NCBI RefSeq assembly: GCF_001625195.1
Contig: NC_054390.1
Location: 1,116,001 to 1,180,000, forward strand
DNA from: Drechmeria coniospora
Lineage: Eukaryota; Ascomycota; Sordariomycetes; Hypocreales; Ophiocordycipitaceae
Length of the DNA: 64,000 bases
Direction of reading: 5' to 3'
Shown: in pieces, positions 52,794 through 64,000 of the stretch
How the letters are laid out: each line of letters begins with the position of its first letter
How positions within the stretch are numbered: the first letter of the stretch is position 1
Position numbers and translations under genes: made by a program
The notes under the pieces: generated by a model
Databases searched by the model: none
Seen by the model: only the letters and a program-made list of their open reading frames with translations
What the model was told of the DNA's origin: nothing

Positions 52794-54740
52794 TTTCGCG
52801 ATCCCCCACAACAAGACGGTGGCTTTTCAACAAGGTCAGCGATGAGGGCCCGTCTCGAAGGTGCATTTCTTTCTCGAAGGGGGGGGAGGGGGGTTGCCAT
52901 TGTCGTCATGTGCTGTCACCGACAGTTGTGGACATGGACGAGCTGGAATCGACTCAGAGCCCTGCGTTAGGGGGACGTAAGTCTTGAGGCATCTCGTGGG
53001 CATGGGAGGACTCTGCAAACGATGGTCGACCGTGTCTCGATATTCCCATATTCCCTGTGTCATGTCTCTGTCTGGCCGGTCGACGGCGGGAAGAGGGTGG
53101 CGGGGAGGATGCTGAGGGGTGGATGGCAATACGCTTGTATCGGTGCGAGCAGTCCGGGTAGGGGTCCAAGATTCAGGACTTGCAGAGGAGCAGTATTAGA
53201 GGCTTGGCTACCTTTCCGTATCACTTATTACTTGTTTGTACCGGTGAGCATGTTCGTTCTTGTGTACACAAGCAATCGTCCCTCTCCTAGCCTGAGAGTT
53301 GTTGGGTCGGTCGTTTCGGGTCCTGCGTGCTACGCACTGTCGTTCAAGACTTGAAGAAGAAGAAAGGAGAGGAGAATGGATCTGGCCGAAGCAGGTCAGT
53401 CGCCATTGCCGCCTTCCTGCGGCTCTCCTGCCACCTTCCTGCCGCCTTCCTGCCGCTTCACCTGCAAGCCAATCATTTAGTCCATATGGAGTATTCATGC
53501 GAGTACTCCGTACATGTGCAAGTGCTTGCATGTACTCCGTAAATATCCGTACATGTATATGTGTACTTGCACCTTAAGTACTTTATTCATCGGAGCAAGT
53601 ACATGCATGTGAGTGTACAGCAACGTTGTATCTACAACTAGTACCTCTAAAGTACAGAATGAACAGTGAACTGCGTAGCTGTACAGAACTTGTACCAAAG
53701 TACGGGGTACTCCGTCCGGAGCATGTACTTGCATGTACTCTCCACCCATAAAGAGAAGTTCGTGGAGGTTAGTGCATAGTACCGCGAACTTGTGGAGGGT
53801 TTCCCTTTAGTAAGTACAAACCTAAGTACACTTACTTGTGCAGTATTAGTTGTACAGTGCTCCGTTGTACTCGGTAATGCAAGTACAAATACTACTAATG
53901 TACCTAGTAGGTACTTGGGTATCTTGTTATCATGTCCCGCTATTGGCACTCAGGAGCCTACTTATACTGTACTTACTTGCTTGTACAACTACAACTACTT
54001 AAGTATACATGTATTATACTTACTCCGTACTCCGTACATGTAAGTGCAATCACTTGCACTGGCAAATGTCCTTGAGGTACATGTCCTGCGCCTACTTACT
54101 GTACAGGTAGGTACTATACAACTACGTACAAGGACTACTTTCGCATTGGCGGGCAAGTGTAAGTACAGTACAGCGTGGATACCTCCTAGGTAAGTACATG
54201 AACAACATGCAGTACGCGTGCGGTACTTGCAACATACAAGTACAATAAAGAACCAAGTGTGCAGTACTCCGTACTCTCGGTACACCTACTTACTCCGTAC
54301 GGAGTGCAAGTAAGTACATAATGAATACCGTGTTTCCTCTTTCCTCCACTCTCCTGCCTTTCGAATCCCTGTATGGGTTTCCAAATCTGTCAACCTGTCA
54401 GTTGCCCGTCCGTGCACCTGCCTTGGCGCCGTCATGGGTCGATGGGCTAAGATGAGGTATAAGCATTACGTGGAAACAGTGCGGGATGTATCCGTACGCA
54501 CTGCTGGACCGTATCCGGTCGAGCAAGCACGGCGCGGTGGCAACTCTCGACATTGATCGCCGTCACCATCATCACGAACGAGGCGGCACAACCGCCAGAG
54601 CGGTCAAGGGTTCCAAAAAGAGCTCGATTAAATTCCACTATTTGATGCCAAATGTACGAGTAGTAGGCCTGGTTCCTGCCTTGCCTTGCCATGCCATGCC
54701 TTCGGATGGAAAAGAAAACGCTATGCGAGTTGACGTCAAA
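52794..54740. other. Intergenic region, dehydratase promoter and GTAC-rich tract
   Basis: About 1.95 kb. The first 250 bp are the presumed dehydratase promoter. A CTGCCGCCTTCCTGCC iteration is near 53410-53460. From 53480 to 54315 the sequence is almost wholly GTAC-word material (TACTCCGTACATGT, AAGTACTTTA, TACGGAGTGCAAG). No gene supported. Confidence 0.55.
53480..54315. repeat. GTAC-word tract
   Basis: More than 800 bp built from GTAC-centred words (GTACTCCGTA, ACATGTAC, CAAGTAC, AAGTACA), one of the densest such tracts in the window. Confidence 0.65.
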
Positions 54741-55743
54741 TCAATCCAGAATGGCCGAGATGCGAGTCTTGTCCTGAGCCGAGCCGCCGCCGAACATGGA
54801 CTTGGTCGGCGGGCTGGCCACGGGCGTCATCGGGTTGCTGCCGTGATGGTTGGGGCAGCAGCTGCCCGACTTCCAGGCCTGCTCCAGCGCCTTGGGCGTG
54901 CCGTGCGAGCCGTACTCGTCGGCGATGGCGGCCCAGAAGGCGACGCGATGCTTCTCGTAGATGCCGCCGAGCCTGGCGAGGTCCACGTGGGCGGCCGTGT
55001 GCATCGACGACGAGGTGGAGGGGGGGGAGAAGCGGAAGGACTCGGCGCCGAAGGGGGCCGACGACGTCTGGTAGTGCGACGAGGGAGGGGGCGTGCCGTG
55101 GCGGAAGCTCACGGGCGGCAGCGGCTCCAGGGGAGGGAACCGCTGGGGCGACTCGCTCCGGCGGGAGAAGGGGGACTGGTCCGCCTTCGGGAGCATGGCC
55201 GGCAGCCGCGGGGAGCTGTCCCTGCTCATGATGCGGGGCAGCTGCACGTCGCTCGTGGGCATGGGCATGTAGTAGCCGAAAGCCGGGGCGGGCGAGTGCG
55301 ATCGAGACTTGCTCTGCAACACGGGGCTCGCCGCGAGGCTCGCGATGCCAGGCGTCGGCGACGAGGAGCGGGACGAGAAGGAGTTGGCCCGCTTGCGCCG
55401 GCTGTTGCCGTGCGACAGCTGGTGGTAGTGCAGCCGGCAGGCGAGCTCCGTCTTGTTGAGGTGGGCGGCGATGTGCTTGTACGGCATCTTCTGGAGCCGA
55501 GTCTGCAGAAGATAGGCCTCCTGTGGTGACACGAACCGTCAGCCGTCATCTTCCAGGCGGTCCCGGGGGAGGGGAGGGGGGGGGGTTCGGCGGGGGCAGG
55601 CTCACCTCGTCCTCTCTCCAAGCGCGTCCGCTTCCGCTGAGGGCCGCCTTCTTGACCTTGCTCACGCCGCTCTCATGGCGGCGAGCGGCATCTTGCATGG
55701 GAGAGTACCGGGACTCGACAGAAACGACTTGCGTCCGAGACAT
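54741..55743 (-). CDS. Myb/SANT-like DNA-binding protein
   Basis: Two exons on the minus strand, 55743-55606 and 55520-54741 (85-nt intron), giving 305 aa. Across the junction the sequence reads GRAWREDEEAYLLQTRLQKM, then PYKHIAAHLNKTELACRLHY. This is a Myb-like helix-turn-helix with W...E spacing, residues about 39-80. A KR-rich segment (NSRRKR) follows and may be a nuclear signal. The remainder is Ser/Pro-rich, with a conserved-looking C-terminal patch (LGGIYEKHRVAFWAAIADEY). That patch has the look of a second short helical module, with GTPKALEQAW after it. A fungal Myb-domain regulator of unknown target is the best reading. The long opposite-strand ORF is an antisense shadow. Confidence 0.82.
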
Positions 55744-57114
55744 GTTCTCCGGGTCTGGGCGGCGTCCGAGTTGCTACGTGGTGATATCCGTCTTCGTCGA
55801 CCTGAAATGGGATATCGAGGCGATGCCAACACAGCGACCAGGCTGGGTTGAGAACGGAAGAAGAAAGACTTGGGACGTGTAGCTCGTAAATCTTCAGCGT
55901 CAAGGCGCGGAGAGGGAGCAGAGAATGGAAGACAAATGCAGGAATTTTTTTTTTTTTGGAGAACTGCGAGTTGTCGTCGTGCGAGTCGAAAAGGAGCGTC
56001 AGCAGCCAAGCCAGTTGGAAATGAACGAAATGGTTTTAAGGAGCGTGGGAATCAGCTGCGGAAGTAGCAGGAAACAAACGACAAACAAGCAGAAAGGGAA
56101 TGAATGATATCTTGTTGATGGGTGATGAAGAGACAAGATGAGGCGAAACAAGAGAGGTCGAGAACTCGTAGGAAACGACGGAGCAGAGGCCGGGCCATAT
56201 GTATACGAGCGAGCGTGAGCGCCTGCATGCCGCATCGAGGAGCAATAAGGAAAGGCTAGTCAAGAGCGCTCGACGAAACAGTTTGGCGGCGTTGACGTTC
56301 CGTGTCTGGCACAATGTGGACCAGGGGTCCACGTTCCGCCCTCTGCCATGAGACTGAGGCTCTAGCCCCGTTACAGCGCAGGTCGATGCTGTGACAGATT
56401 AGAGTATGTCGTTCGTTCTGACTGGACGTTAGCCCGGCATAGGCATGACTGTGAAGGCAGATCGGGATGGCCAAGTACACCCACGTACAGCCGCGGGGTA
56501 GCGCACGGCGTTGCGCGGTACACGGTACCTGCATCACCCGCCCGGGGGAGCCGGCGACGCAGGTACCCGCTACCCTCCTCACTACCTCGCGGTACGCGCT
56601 CTCGATCTCGAACCTCGTCAGGGTGAAGCAGCCTGCGTGGAGCCGTGCTCCACCAGCATGATGGATGCAACTCATTGCTTGTTTGCCCTGCCTTGCCTTG
56701 GCCTGACTTGGCTTTGGCTGGTCTGGCGGAAACACGGTTTGCGACTGAATGACCAGCTCTGCCGCGGCCCCTGCATGCGCTGCGCAATCAATGCAAAAGC
56801 ATGCCACGGGACCGACCACGACGGGGTCGCGCGGCAGCAGGGACGAGCAGGCGAACCGTTCGCCTTGGTGGGAGGGAGTGGCCTGGCCGGAGCCCGGGGC
56901 GGCGGCATGCAACGGCTGGGGATTCATCTGAACCTGCGAGGAAGACGTCTCCTACCACGCGGTCCCCTCATTCGTGGAGGCTCGTCGGAGGGCTTGCGGC
57001 AAGGCGACGCTCGATGCTTACCTTGCTGGTGGTCGGAGCCTTGCGAATGCTTGCTCGACCCTCGTATGCCTATCTGCGACCAGCCTCCGCCCTAGCGCCG
57101 ATACCTCTGGAACG

Positions 57115-57215
57115 CTTGCACATAGGCATATAGGCATATAGGCATATAGGCACAGAGGCACATAGGCACATAAGCACATAAGCACATACGCACATACGCA
57201 CATAGGACACATAGG
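57115..57215. repeat. 10-bp minisatellite (CACATAGGCATATAGG type)
   Basis: About nine copies of a CATATAGGCA / CACATAGGCA / CACATAAGCA unit in tandem. Confidence 0.85.
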
Positions 57216-59529
57216 TACATATGCGGGTATGCTTTTTGGCGGACCAGATGCTAGTACCGTATGTACCTAGCCGAGTTTAGTTGTTCCAGGTATGTGCAAC
57301 TACGAAAAGTGTTAGGCTTTTGCTACCTTGGTTGGGGTTAGGCGAGACGGGCCTAGGTCGGTCCACTCAGGGACTACGACGAGGCGACTATCCCGGATGC
57401 CTTGATAGGGACGAGACGGTACAAACTCTGGAGGGCGGCTGGTCCGGTGGGCGGTTGATTTGTTTGTGTGAGGCAGCCACATGGAAACAGGCGCTGTTTC
57501 TGCCCTACGAGCAACGTGATGGGCACCGCCGGGGCAGCGCCCATGTACATGTACCTCCCCTGCTGGATGCTACCACATGCCGCCCTCGCCAACGCGGTAG
57601 GCAAGTACCTGCACTGCCCTCCACGGGCATGCTCATTCGTAAGTTCCGAAGTAGCAGCGGCCCCCAGCTACGAAGGAGCCCGCACGTACATGTACTTGCA
57701 CACGAGCAGACGAGCGAGACAGCCCACCACGCTTGGTTCGTGCCGACCTTGTTCATCTGCCAGCGAGCCTCTTCGTTGCCTATGTAAAACAGCGACGGGC
57801 CCAAGCCTTCCAATCAGCGCGAGCACTCACTGCCTCGCCGTGTCATGCAGAGTCGTCGTGGCCAAGGGCGCTGGGCGCTCCGGAGCATTCATGAACCGAA
57901 ATTTGCCGCTTTTATTTCAAACGTCCTGGGAAGTCGTGACAAGGGCACAGTTCACACCGACTTGGTCGGGCACGAACCGAGAAGCTCCCATTGCCTTCTA
58001 GCGCCTATCGTTGCTTAGTGCTTCCAGGCCATCGACGATGCCACGATCCAAGAAGTAAGCACGACTATTCCGTCCGAGCCAAGTGCAGGCATTACAGCAC
58101 GTGCTGGGGAGTTCTCCGTACTGTAGGTAGTGATCGCACGCCGTGGCCAGGCGCAACATTCGGGAGGCGCCTGGTTCGGGCATCCTTGAAACTTGCCAAG
58201 CAGAGGCACAATCTCATGTTTGTCACAGCAAGACCCCCGAATCGATATCCTTGGTGAGCCGTCTCCATCGAGTTGCCCAAGGACGACAGGACGATATGGC
58301 TTCTGGTGAGAACAACGGCCGCACCACTGTTTGCTTTTCCACACTGCAGCACCGTGAGAGAAGGATTGCGTTCGATGCCTTCGTACCTTTACGGCCTGTG
58401 CTCCGTAACACTTGGGCAGGTACTTGCACACCCAAGCTTTGGTTCGCTCGCGTGCTGCCGTCCTCGCTCCGTATCGCACACCGGCAGGTCCCACCGACAG
58501 GTCCTATACTCTTGTCCGTCCTCTCCTCGTCGTCAGAGTTGCGCCGCGGCACTCCGTCGTGCCACGTAGCGGTTCTGCCACCTACTTGTACTCGTCAAGT
58601 GATGGCAGATGCGGCGACCGCTGCACGGAATGGTGGAAGGGTCAAGGTCGACGGGGAACAATGCCAAATCTGCTTCCTCGGGCCAGTGAGGCCCTGCAAA
58701 TCAAGGCAAACAACCTTGTCGTGTTTGGCCATTCGCCCTCTCGGATTCCGCCCGTCGTGAACCCCGGCAGCCGTTGCCGATCGACACCGCACCAGTAGAT
58801 GCGCGAGCAGGGCTCAGAGGACTCTTGCCGCCATGCGAGCGCCGCATCCATTATTGTCGCCGTCGATACTCGGTGCTCTCGGCGGAACGGACCACCTGCA
58901 CGCACGTCATCGTCGATGGACCTGAGGCGAGGCCGTTGTCGAGAGCCATCTCCTAGCCATCTCCTGGCCGTCTCCTTCTCCGTCTCCTCCCACCCAACCC
59001 GGGGCGGGGCGGCATCATGGCCATCGCCGTGACGGTCGAAGCAGCAGGTGGAAGCGGCAGCGACGGCAGCACGACGTCCCGGACTGGTACCTTGCAACGG
59101 CAAGCGTTTCATGAGCCTGCTGCGTCGGCATGACGAAGGAGCCGGCCGTCGCCGGTGGCGCATGATTAATGCAAGTATCCTCTGGTTCGTCGCGCACAGC
59201 ATGCGAATGGCCCCTGACGTTTCCGACCATGGCGAGGAGGGTGCCTTGAACTGGAAACAGATGGAACCACGGCCGACTCATTTGGGACGAGATTGGCAGT
59301 GCCAGGGTCGGCGGTGATGCAAGGGGCACATGTGTTCGAAACAAACATGACCAAACGTGTACGTTTTTCTGTCGCGTCAGCGGCGTACTTGGACGGTGAC
59401 TTGCTTGCTTGCATTTGTCTCGTGAGCATTAGGCCGAAGCCTGCAGCGAGCCTTTGGCGTTCCATCTCGATCGGTCAGCCCTCGACGCCGAGCAGAAGGA
59501 GACGAGCAGGCGCCGAGAGGGCAAGTGCG

Positions 59530-61440
59530 AATGCATGTAAGTAGGCGTGCCTGCACTACGATGAGCATGTACTTTCTTTCACGTGTACTTTCACGTGGGG
59601 ATGGCGGTCTATTACTGTACAGTAAGTACGTTTACGATATACCTGTGCGTGTGCGTGCAGGTATACCAGGCATGCATGTCAAGTCCTTAGTCAGTGTACT
59701 CGTATGCATGAACAGTGTACTTGCTTGATACTGCCATTCCATACTCGTTCCAGTCTCGGAGCATGCGGCATACGTGTATAGAAAGTTGGCGGAAAGGGCC
59801 GGGCCTGGCAGTGGAAGAATGATCAAGTCGAGGGACGGAGGTATCTGGTAAGGATTCGAGTGGGCCAAAACATGGGACAAGAGGTGTCAGTCCCGTGGTT
59901 CGTATTCGTCTGCTGTACGGGTTCGCACTCCTCCAACGCTCCAGTACCATGCGTGTTCCCATCGTGGCATGAGAAAACATCATGGCTGAGCGATATTTCA
60001 TGGGCACCAAAAGCAGTTGTCTGTCGGAACAGAGCATGTGCAGGGTAGGCACTTGTGATTTCGGCATATTTTGCAGGCATGGTTCGTGCCTACGGTACAC
60101 CTACGTACCACATACTGTATTTACTGTGCATGTGCAGTGCATCTACTAGTACCGTGTACGAAATTCACGCACTTTCTTACTCCCACAGCACAAGTACGTA
60201 CGTAGTACTGCGTACTGGTAGGTGTAATCCGTACTTCGTACGGAGTCCTTGTACACCGATTCCGTAATAATGCTGCGCGTTTGCTGCTTGTACAACGCAC
60301 TAGGTATTTGAGTGTGTACAAGACCTGGACGTTGTACTCTACTGTACTGTTGGAATAAGTACTAAGTGAGTCGTTGGTGCTACTTTGTACCTCACCGTGC
60401 GTGTACTGTACACAAGTGCAGTAGAGGTATTATTGTTATTACTCGTACAAGGACGGATACACCTACAGCCTTGCACAAGCAAGGGGCGTACTGTAACACT
60501 ACCTGCAGTACTCCGCAGGTGTACTGTAAGTAGGAGGTAAGTAAGTACTTACAGGTAATATTAATTACTTGCACTTACGGAGTACAGTACATGAAAGTGT
60601 TACTGTACAAGTATTTGTAGGTTAGTACTGTTCTTGTATTGTAGGTACGGAGCACATTTCGCGTTGGTAACCAGAGCCCCCCTCCGAGCCTTGCGAGTTA
60701 CGCACCAAATTAGTGCGGGGACCTACCGAGTGGTACCAATCCAATATCACGTCTTTGTTGAGTATTACTTGCGAGTACTTGGATGGAGTGCGAGAACTTA
60801 CTTACTACTGTACTTACAGTACATGCACAGAGAGCGGGCGCCTCAGGATTTACCAAAGAGGACAGCACGGAGTACTCCGTACAGTACAGGTAGACGAGTA
60901 TCCATACCTAGGTACCTTGGTTAGTACCTATATGTGCGTCCAGTCGTAATGCCGATGACTTGCAAGCATAGCAAGTACTGTACGGAGTACGGAGTACAAC
61001 ACGCCGATAACCTTCTCACCTCGATACCTAGGTGTACATGTACCTAGGTCGGTACCTCGGAGGTACAAACCTGCAAAGGTACCTGCTTGCCTGGGAGTCC
61101 AGTCGTGTCCGAGTACTGCACATGTACGGAGTACACAACTCCCTTGTACTGTACACTGGCATGCAGGTAGTCATATCTCAGAAGTACGCGCGTAGTACTC
61201 GCGAAATACCTGCGCTCTCCTCGATTCTCTGGACAAGTAATTATTACAGCTGCAGCAACTGCACCTGCTTGCTGCACGCAGCACAGGCGTACTGTAGTTG
61301 TACTACTTATGCAGCGTACTGCGCATGTACTCCGGCAGGTAAGTACTCTGTACTTCATGGCAGTCCTTGTACGGAGCACAGGTAAAAGTACAAGCACTTG
61401 TACACGTAGTCATGCAGAAATGGAGCATTGTCCCGTCCAA
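59530..61440. repeat. GTAC-word tract, largest on the right side
   Basis: Nearly 2 kb rich in GTACTCCGTACAG, TACGGAGTACGGAGTAC (60973-60995), TACCTAGGTACC and ACTGTAAGTA words. Confidence 0.65.
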
Positions 61441-63508
61441 GCTCGTCAGGGTGGCCGAGTCATATCCCCGTCGCACAAGATTTTGCCGTGGCCCTTCATT
61501 GCGCGCACCGTGGAAAAGTCGGCGCTTGCCAGAGGAGAGCAGAACAGGGAGGAGACTGACCGATGCGGGCTCCCGGAAACGCGCACCAGGGCGTGTTGTG
61601 TGATTCCTGTGCAGCGCGAGAAACGTCAAACGAACACGCCGCCGAGAGAGGGAGGGCGACGTCTCGCGAGCCAGTAAAACGCTGGGGAACGCGGCCAAGT
61701 GGGCACGGGCGGCCATGTACCTTCGCGTGCACGCGCCGTGGCCAATCACCGCCAGTTGCTAGTTTCTCAACCGTGCTTTCTTGATCCAATCACGGGCGCC
61801 ACGTTCGTTTTCGGTTAAGTCGCCCCGCCCCACCCTGACCTGCTTGCTCCTGCACAGTCAAACTCCAGGTCCCTCGCCTCCCCTCGCCCGCTTCCTCCTT
61901 CACCAACCATAAACGGCTCACGCACTACACTACGAGTACTCGTACACGTAGTGAGAGGTACCAACCCAAACCTCAGAGATACTTGGGCTCGAGGTACAGT
62001 ACTCCCTCGTCGCGACCTCGTCGTGACCTCGTCGTCCGTCTCCTGCCTGGCTGGTCTGTCAACCGGAGCACCAGCAAGCATCTCGCTTGTGCTTCCGTAC
62101 TTGCGGATCCACACAAGCTCGTCTCCGCGAGAGAGTCTCCTTGGCGCCTCAACACCAGATCAGCAGCCAAGCAAGCGGACGGGATTGACTGACTGACTGA
62201 CCGGGCTCTCGCTGGCTGACCGACGGCTTGACTGACTGAATATTGCCTCGCAGAGAAAGCAGCCGCCAGCCCTGTTTCGAGTGCACCTGTTGTGCTCGAC
62301 CGACTAGTCGTCCTTGTGCCGCCCGCGAGCGACCCGCGAACCGGCCCAGCTTCGCCACCGTCCGTCCTGCGTACGAGGGCGAGAAAAAGACGTCTCGTCC
62401 GATTCCTCTTTTTTTGCCTGTCCGTTCCGTTGGATCATAGGCCCCCAGCCTCTCGCATTCGCCCACGCCCGCGCACCAATCGAACGCGGCTAAGCGTTCG
62501 CTTATTCCCTCTGCTGCAGCCAGCTGCTGTGCTAGTGCAGGTGAGTGGTACTCCTTGCAAAGTACATAGTACTCGGCTCGCCCGCCCGCCCCGTTATCCT
62601 CTCTCTATCCACCTTGCCTCTCGTCGCCAGCCAGCCACCGCAGTTTAATAATAATTCCCAGTCGACGCGCAGTCCCACCGCGGTACAAGTACTTGGTGCA
62701 TCCAAACTACGACCCCATTTTCTCGCTCTGCATTTCGCACAGTCGAGCACGAGTTACAAGTACGACGAGTACGAGTAGCAGCCAGCCTGACGGAGGCGCA
62801 GTTTCAGCAGGCCCCCCGTCCCGTATCACGCAAACTCGTGCAGCCGACAATTAGCTTCTCCCCGAAGGCTCGGACCACTCGCTGGTACGACCTGGCCCTT
62901 ACCAGACCAGGTAGAGAGAGACTTTTCCCTGCCCACCACCCCCCCCGGCGAGAGCTACCTCGTGCTCACCGCGCAACCAGGTAAAAAAAAAAAAAAAGAA
63001 GACATCCTTCGCGTCGCCCGGGTGCGGAACCCCGACAACTACATTCACCACCGTACGTACCAATTTTCCTGCTCTCGCCTTCCCCGTCCCCGTCCAACTC
63101 TCTCCCTCTCCCTCTGTCCGTCCCGTTCGTCTCCCTCTCTCTCCTTTCGTCTCTCTCCCTCCCTCCGTCGCGCGACACAGGCAGCCTCGTCTCGACCTCC
63201 TGTTGATGAGAAGCTCGCCGCGCCATTTTTTTTTCACCACCGTCACACGCGTCCCTTCCGCTCGCCAACAGGCTTGCTCGCGCTACACGAGCCGCGTCGC
63301 TGCAGAGCACACCCATGCTCGCGAGCTGACGGCCACAGCCCGCGCGCTCGTGTCCTCGTCAATCAGAGGCCCCCGGCCTGCCTTGTTTGCCTCGCCTTGC
63401 CTCGTTTGTTGTTGTTGCGCGACCACGGACCAAGGCGCCGCGCTGCTCTCTTGACTTCACCACCGTCCGACCGACCGATACTAACTCTCGTCCCGCCACC
63501 TCCAGATC

Positions 63509-63582
63509 ATGCAGCCGTGGCAGGTCGGCCCCGTGCCGGAGTACGTCTACTCCAACTCCACTCATCAACCCAACGATATACA
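63509..63582 (+). CDS. First coding exon of an unidentified gene (runs off the right edge)
   Basis: ATG at 63509 opens MQPWQVGPVPEYVYSNST, continuing HQPNDI and ending at a strong GTAAGT donor (63583). A large first intron of about 417 nt would end at a CTGACCACAG acceptor at 63990-63999, one base before the window ends. The segment before the ATG ends CACCTCCAG, so a 5' UTR intron is possible. The peptide has no recognisable motif. The long CT-rich leader and large intron suit a regulatory gene, but that is only an impression. Confidence 0.5.
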
Positions 63583-64000
63583 GTAAGTACCTGCGGTCCC
63601 CTTTCGTTGTCCCTGGTACCTCTGTCTACCCGCCGCCCGCCGCGGCCTACCTGCCTCGATACCCCTCCGCCGTCCGGTTCCCGACCCAAGCCCTCCTCCT
63701 ATCACCACCCCAACCAAAGCTTGTCACGCTGCATCCATGCATCCTGAAATATCCCCGTCATTTCGCCGCCGCCCACCCCTAGCCAGGAACGTCTCTCCCG
63801 TCGCTCGCCGCCTTGGTACTGTTTTCGTCTGTCGACTTTCCTTCCACCTTCCTCCTCGCTCGGCTCCCTTCTCCCACCTCCCGGTCTCCCGTCGCCCGTT
63901 TTCCCTCCCCTTTCGCGTCGGGCCAATGTCACTGCCTCGGGGCAAGGCAATGCCGTCACAGCCCCGTTGATTGCCGCGGCGAAATTTCGCTGACCACAGC

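Larger units (their letters stand above)
55744..63508. other. Long gene-free region (7.8 kb)
   Basis: Nearly 8 kb without a supportable gene. The left end is the Myb gene promoter. A 10-bp minisatellite lies at 57115-57215. From 59530 to 61440 the GTAC-word family dominates. A 15-A run is at 62983-62997 and a strongly pyrimidine-rich CTCTCTCCCTC tract at 63087-63175, which fits a long promoter or 5' leader of the gene starting at 63509. Open frames between 56.2 and 59.5 kb exist on both strands but show no recognisable domain. Confidence 0.5.

Noticed and set aside
54486..55529. 347-codon plus-strand ORF
   Set aside because: Antisense of the Myb-like gene; Arg/Gly-rich shadow.

Overview
This is nuclear DNA from a filamentous ascomycete, most likely a Sordariomycete of the order Hypocreales. 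Genes carry 54-178 nt introns (most 55-115) with GT..AG ends and CTGAC/CTAAC-type branch points. The repertoire is fungal: a CFEM/Pth11-type receptor, a HAM1-like protein, KRE2/KTR mannosyltransferase, a DUF4604 protein and fungal Prp19. Coding exons are GC-rich. I resolved 20 protein-coding genes (two cut by the window ends) and one tRNA. No bacterial features, CRISPR array or intact transposon was seen.

Layout. 1-893 (-): 5' part of an unidentified gene. 5373-6677 (+): DOM34/Pelota. 7226-8325 (+): aldo-keto reductase. 9400-10767 (+): conserved-looking hypothetical protein. 11254-12454 (-): RING-like protein with SUMO-interacting motifs. 13526-15251 (-): PRP19. 16315-16926 (+): OHCU decarboxylase (urate catabolism). 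17332-18903 (-): repeat-containing hypothetical. 23366-25699 (-): HAM1/BPI-like protein. 26317-26432 (-): tRNA-Ser. 27023-28221 (+): TesB-type acyl-CoA thioesterase. 31545-33146 (+): CFEM-GPCR. 33996-34878 (+): COX4 (cytochrome c oxidase zinc subunit). 35357-35872 (-): DUF4604 protein. 37302-39070 (+): KRE2/KTR alpha-mannosyltransferase. 40039-40996 (+): mitochondrial uL15m. 44630-45655 (+): AT-richer secreted cysteine-rich protein. 47915-50478 (+): MVP1 sorting nexin. 50734-52793 (-): dihydroxyacid dehydratase. 54741-55743 (-): Myb/SANT-like protein. 63509 to window end (+): first coding exon of another gene.

The genes are mostly unrelated housekeeping functions (ribosome rescue, splicing, respiration, mitochondrial translation, endosomal sorting, branched-chain amino acid synthesis, glycosylation). 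I see no biosynthetic cluster. Long gene-poor stretches (about 0.9-5.4, 18.9-23.4, 28.2-31.5, 41-47.9, 52.8-54.7 and 55.7-63.5 kb) separate the genes. Many are filled with short words centred on GTAC, especially TACGGAGTAC / GTACTCCGTA, and with minisatellites. The most distinctive area is 41-46 kb. It is AT-richer, holds a four-copy 141-bp tandem repeat and a stray copy of the MVP1 3' end, and contains an intronless secreted-protein gene whose base composition differs from its neighbours. That is an effector-compartment-like arrangement.
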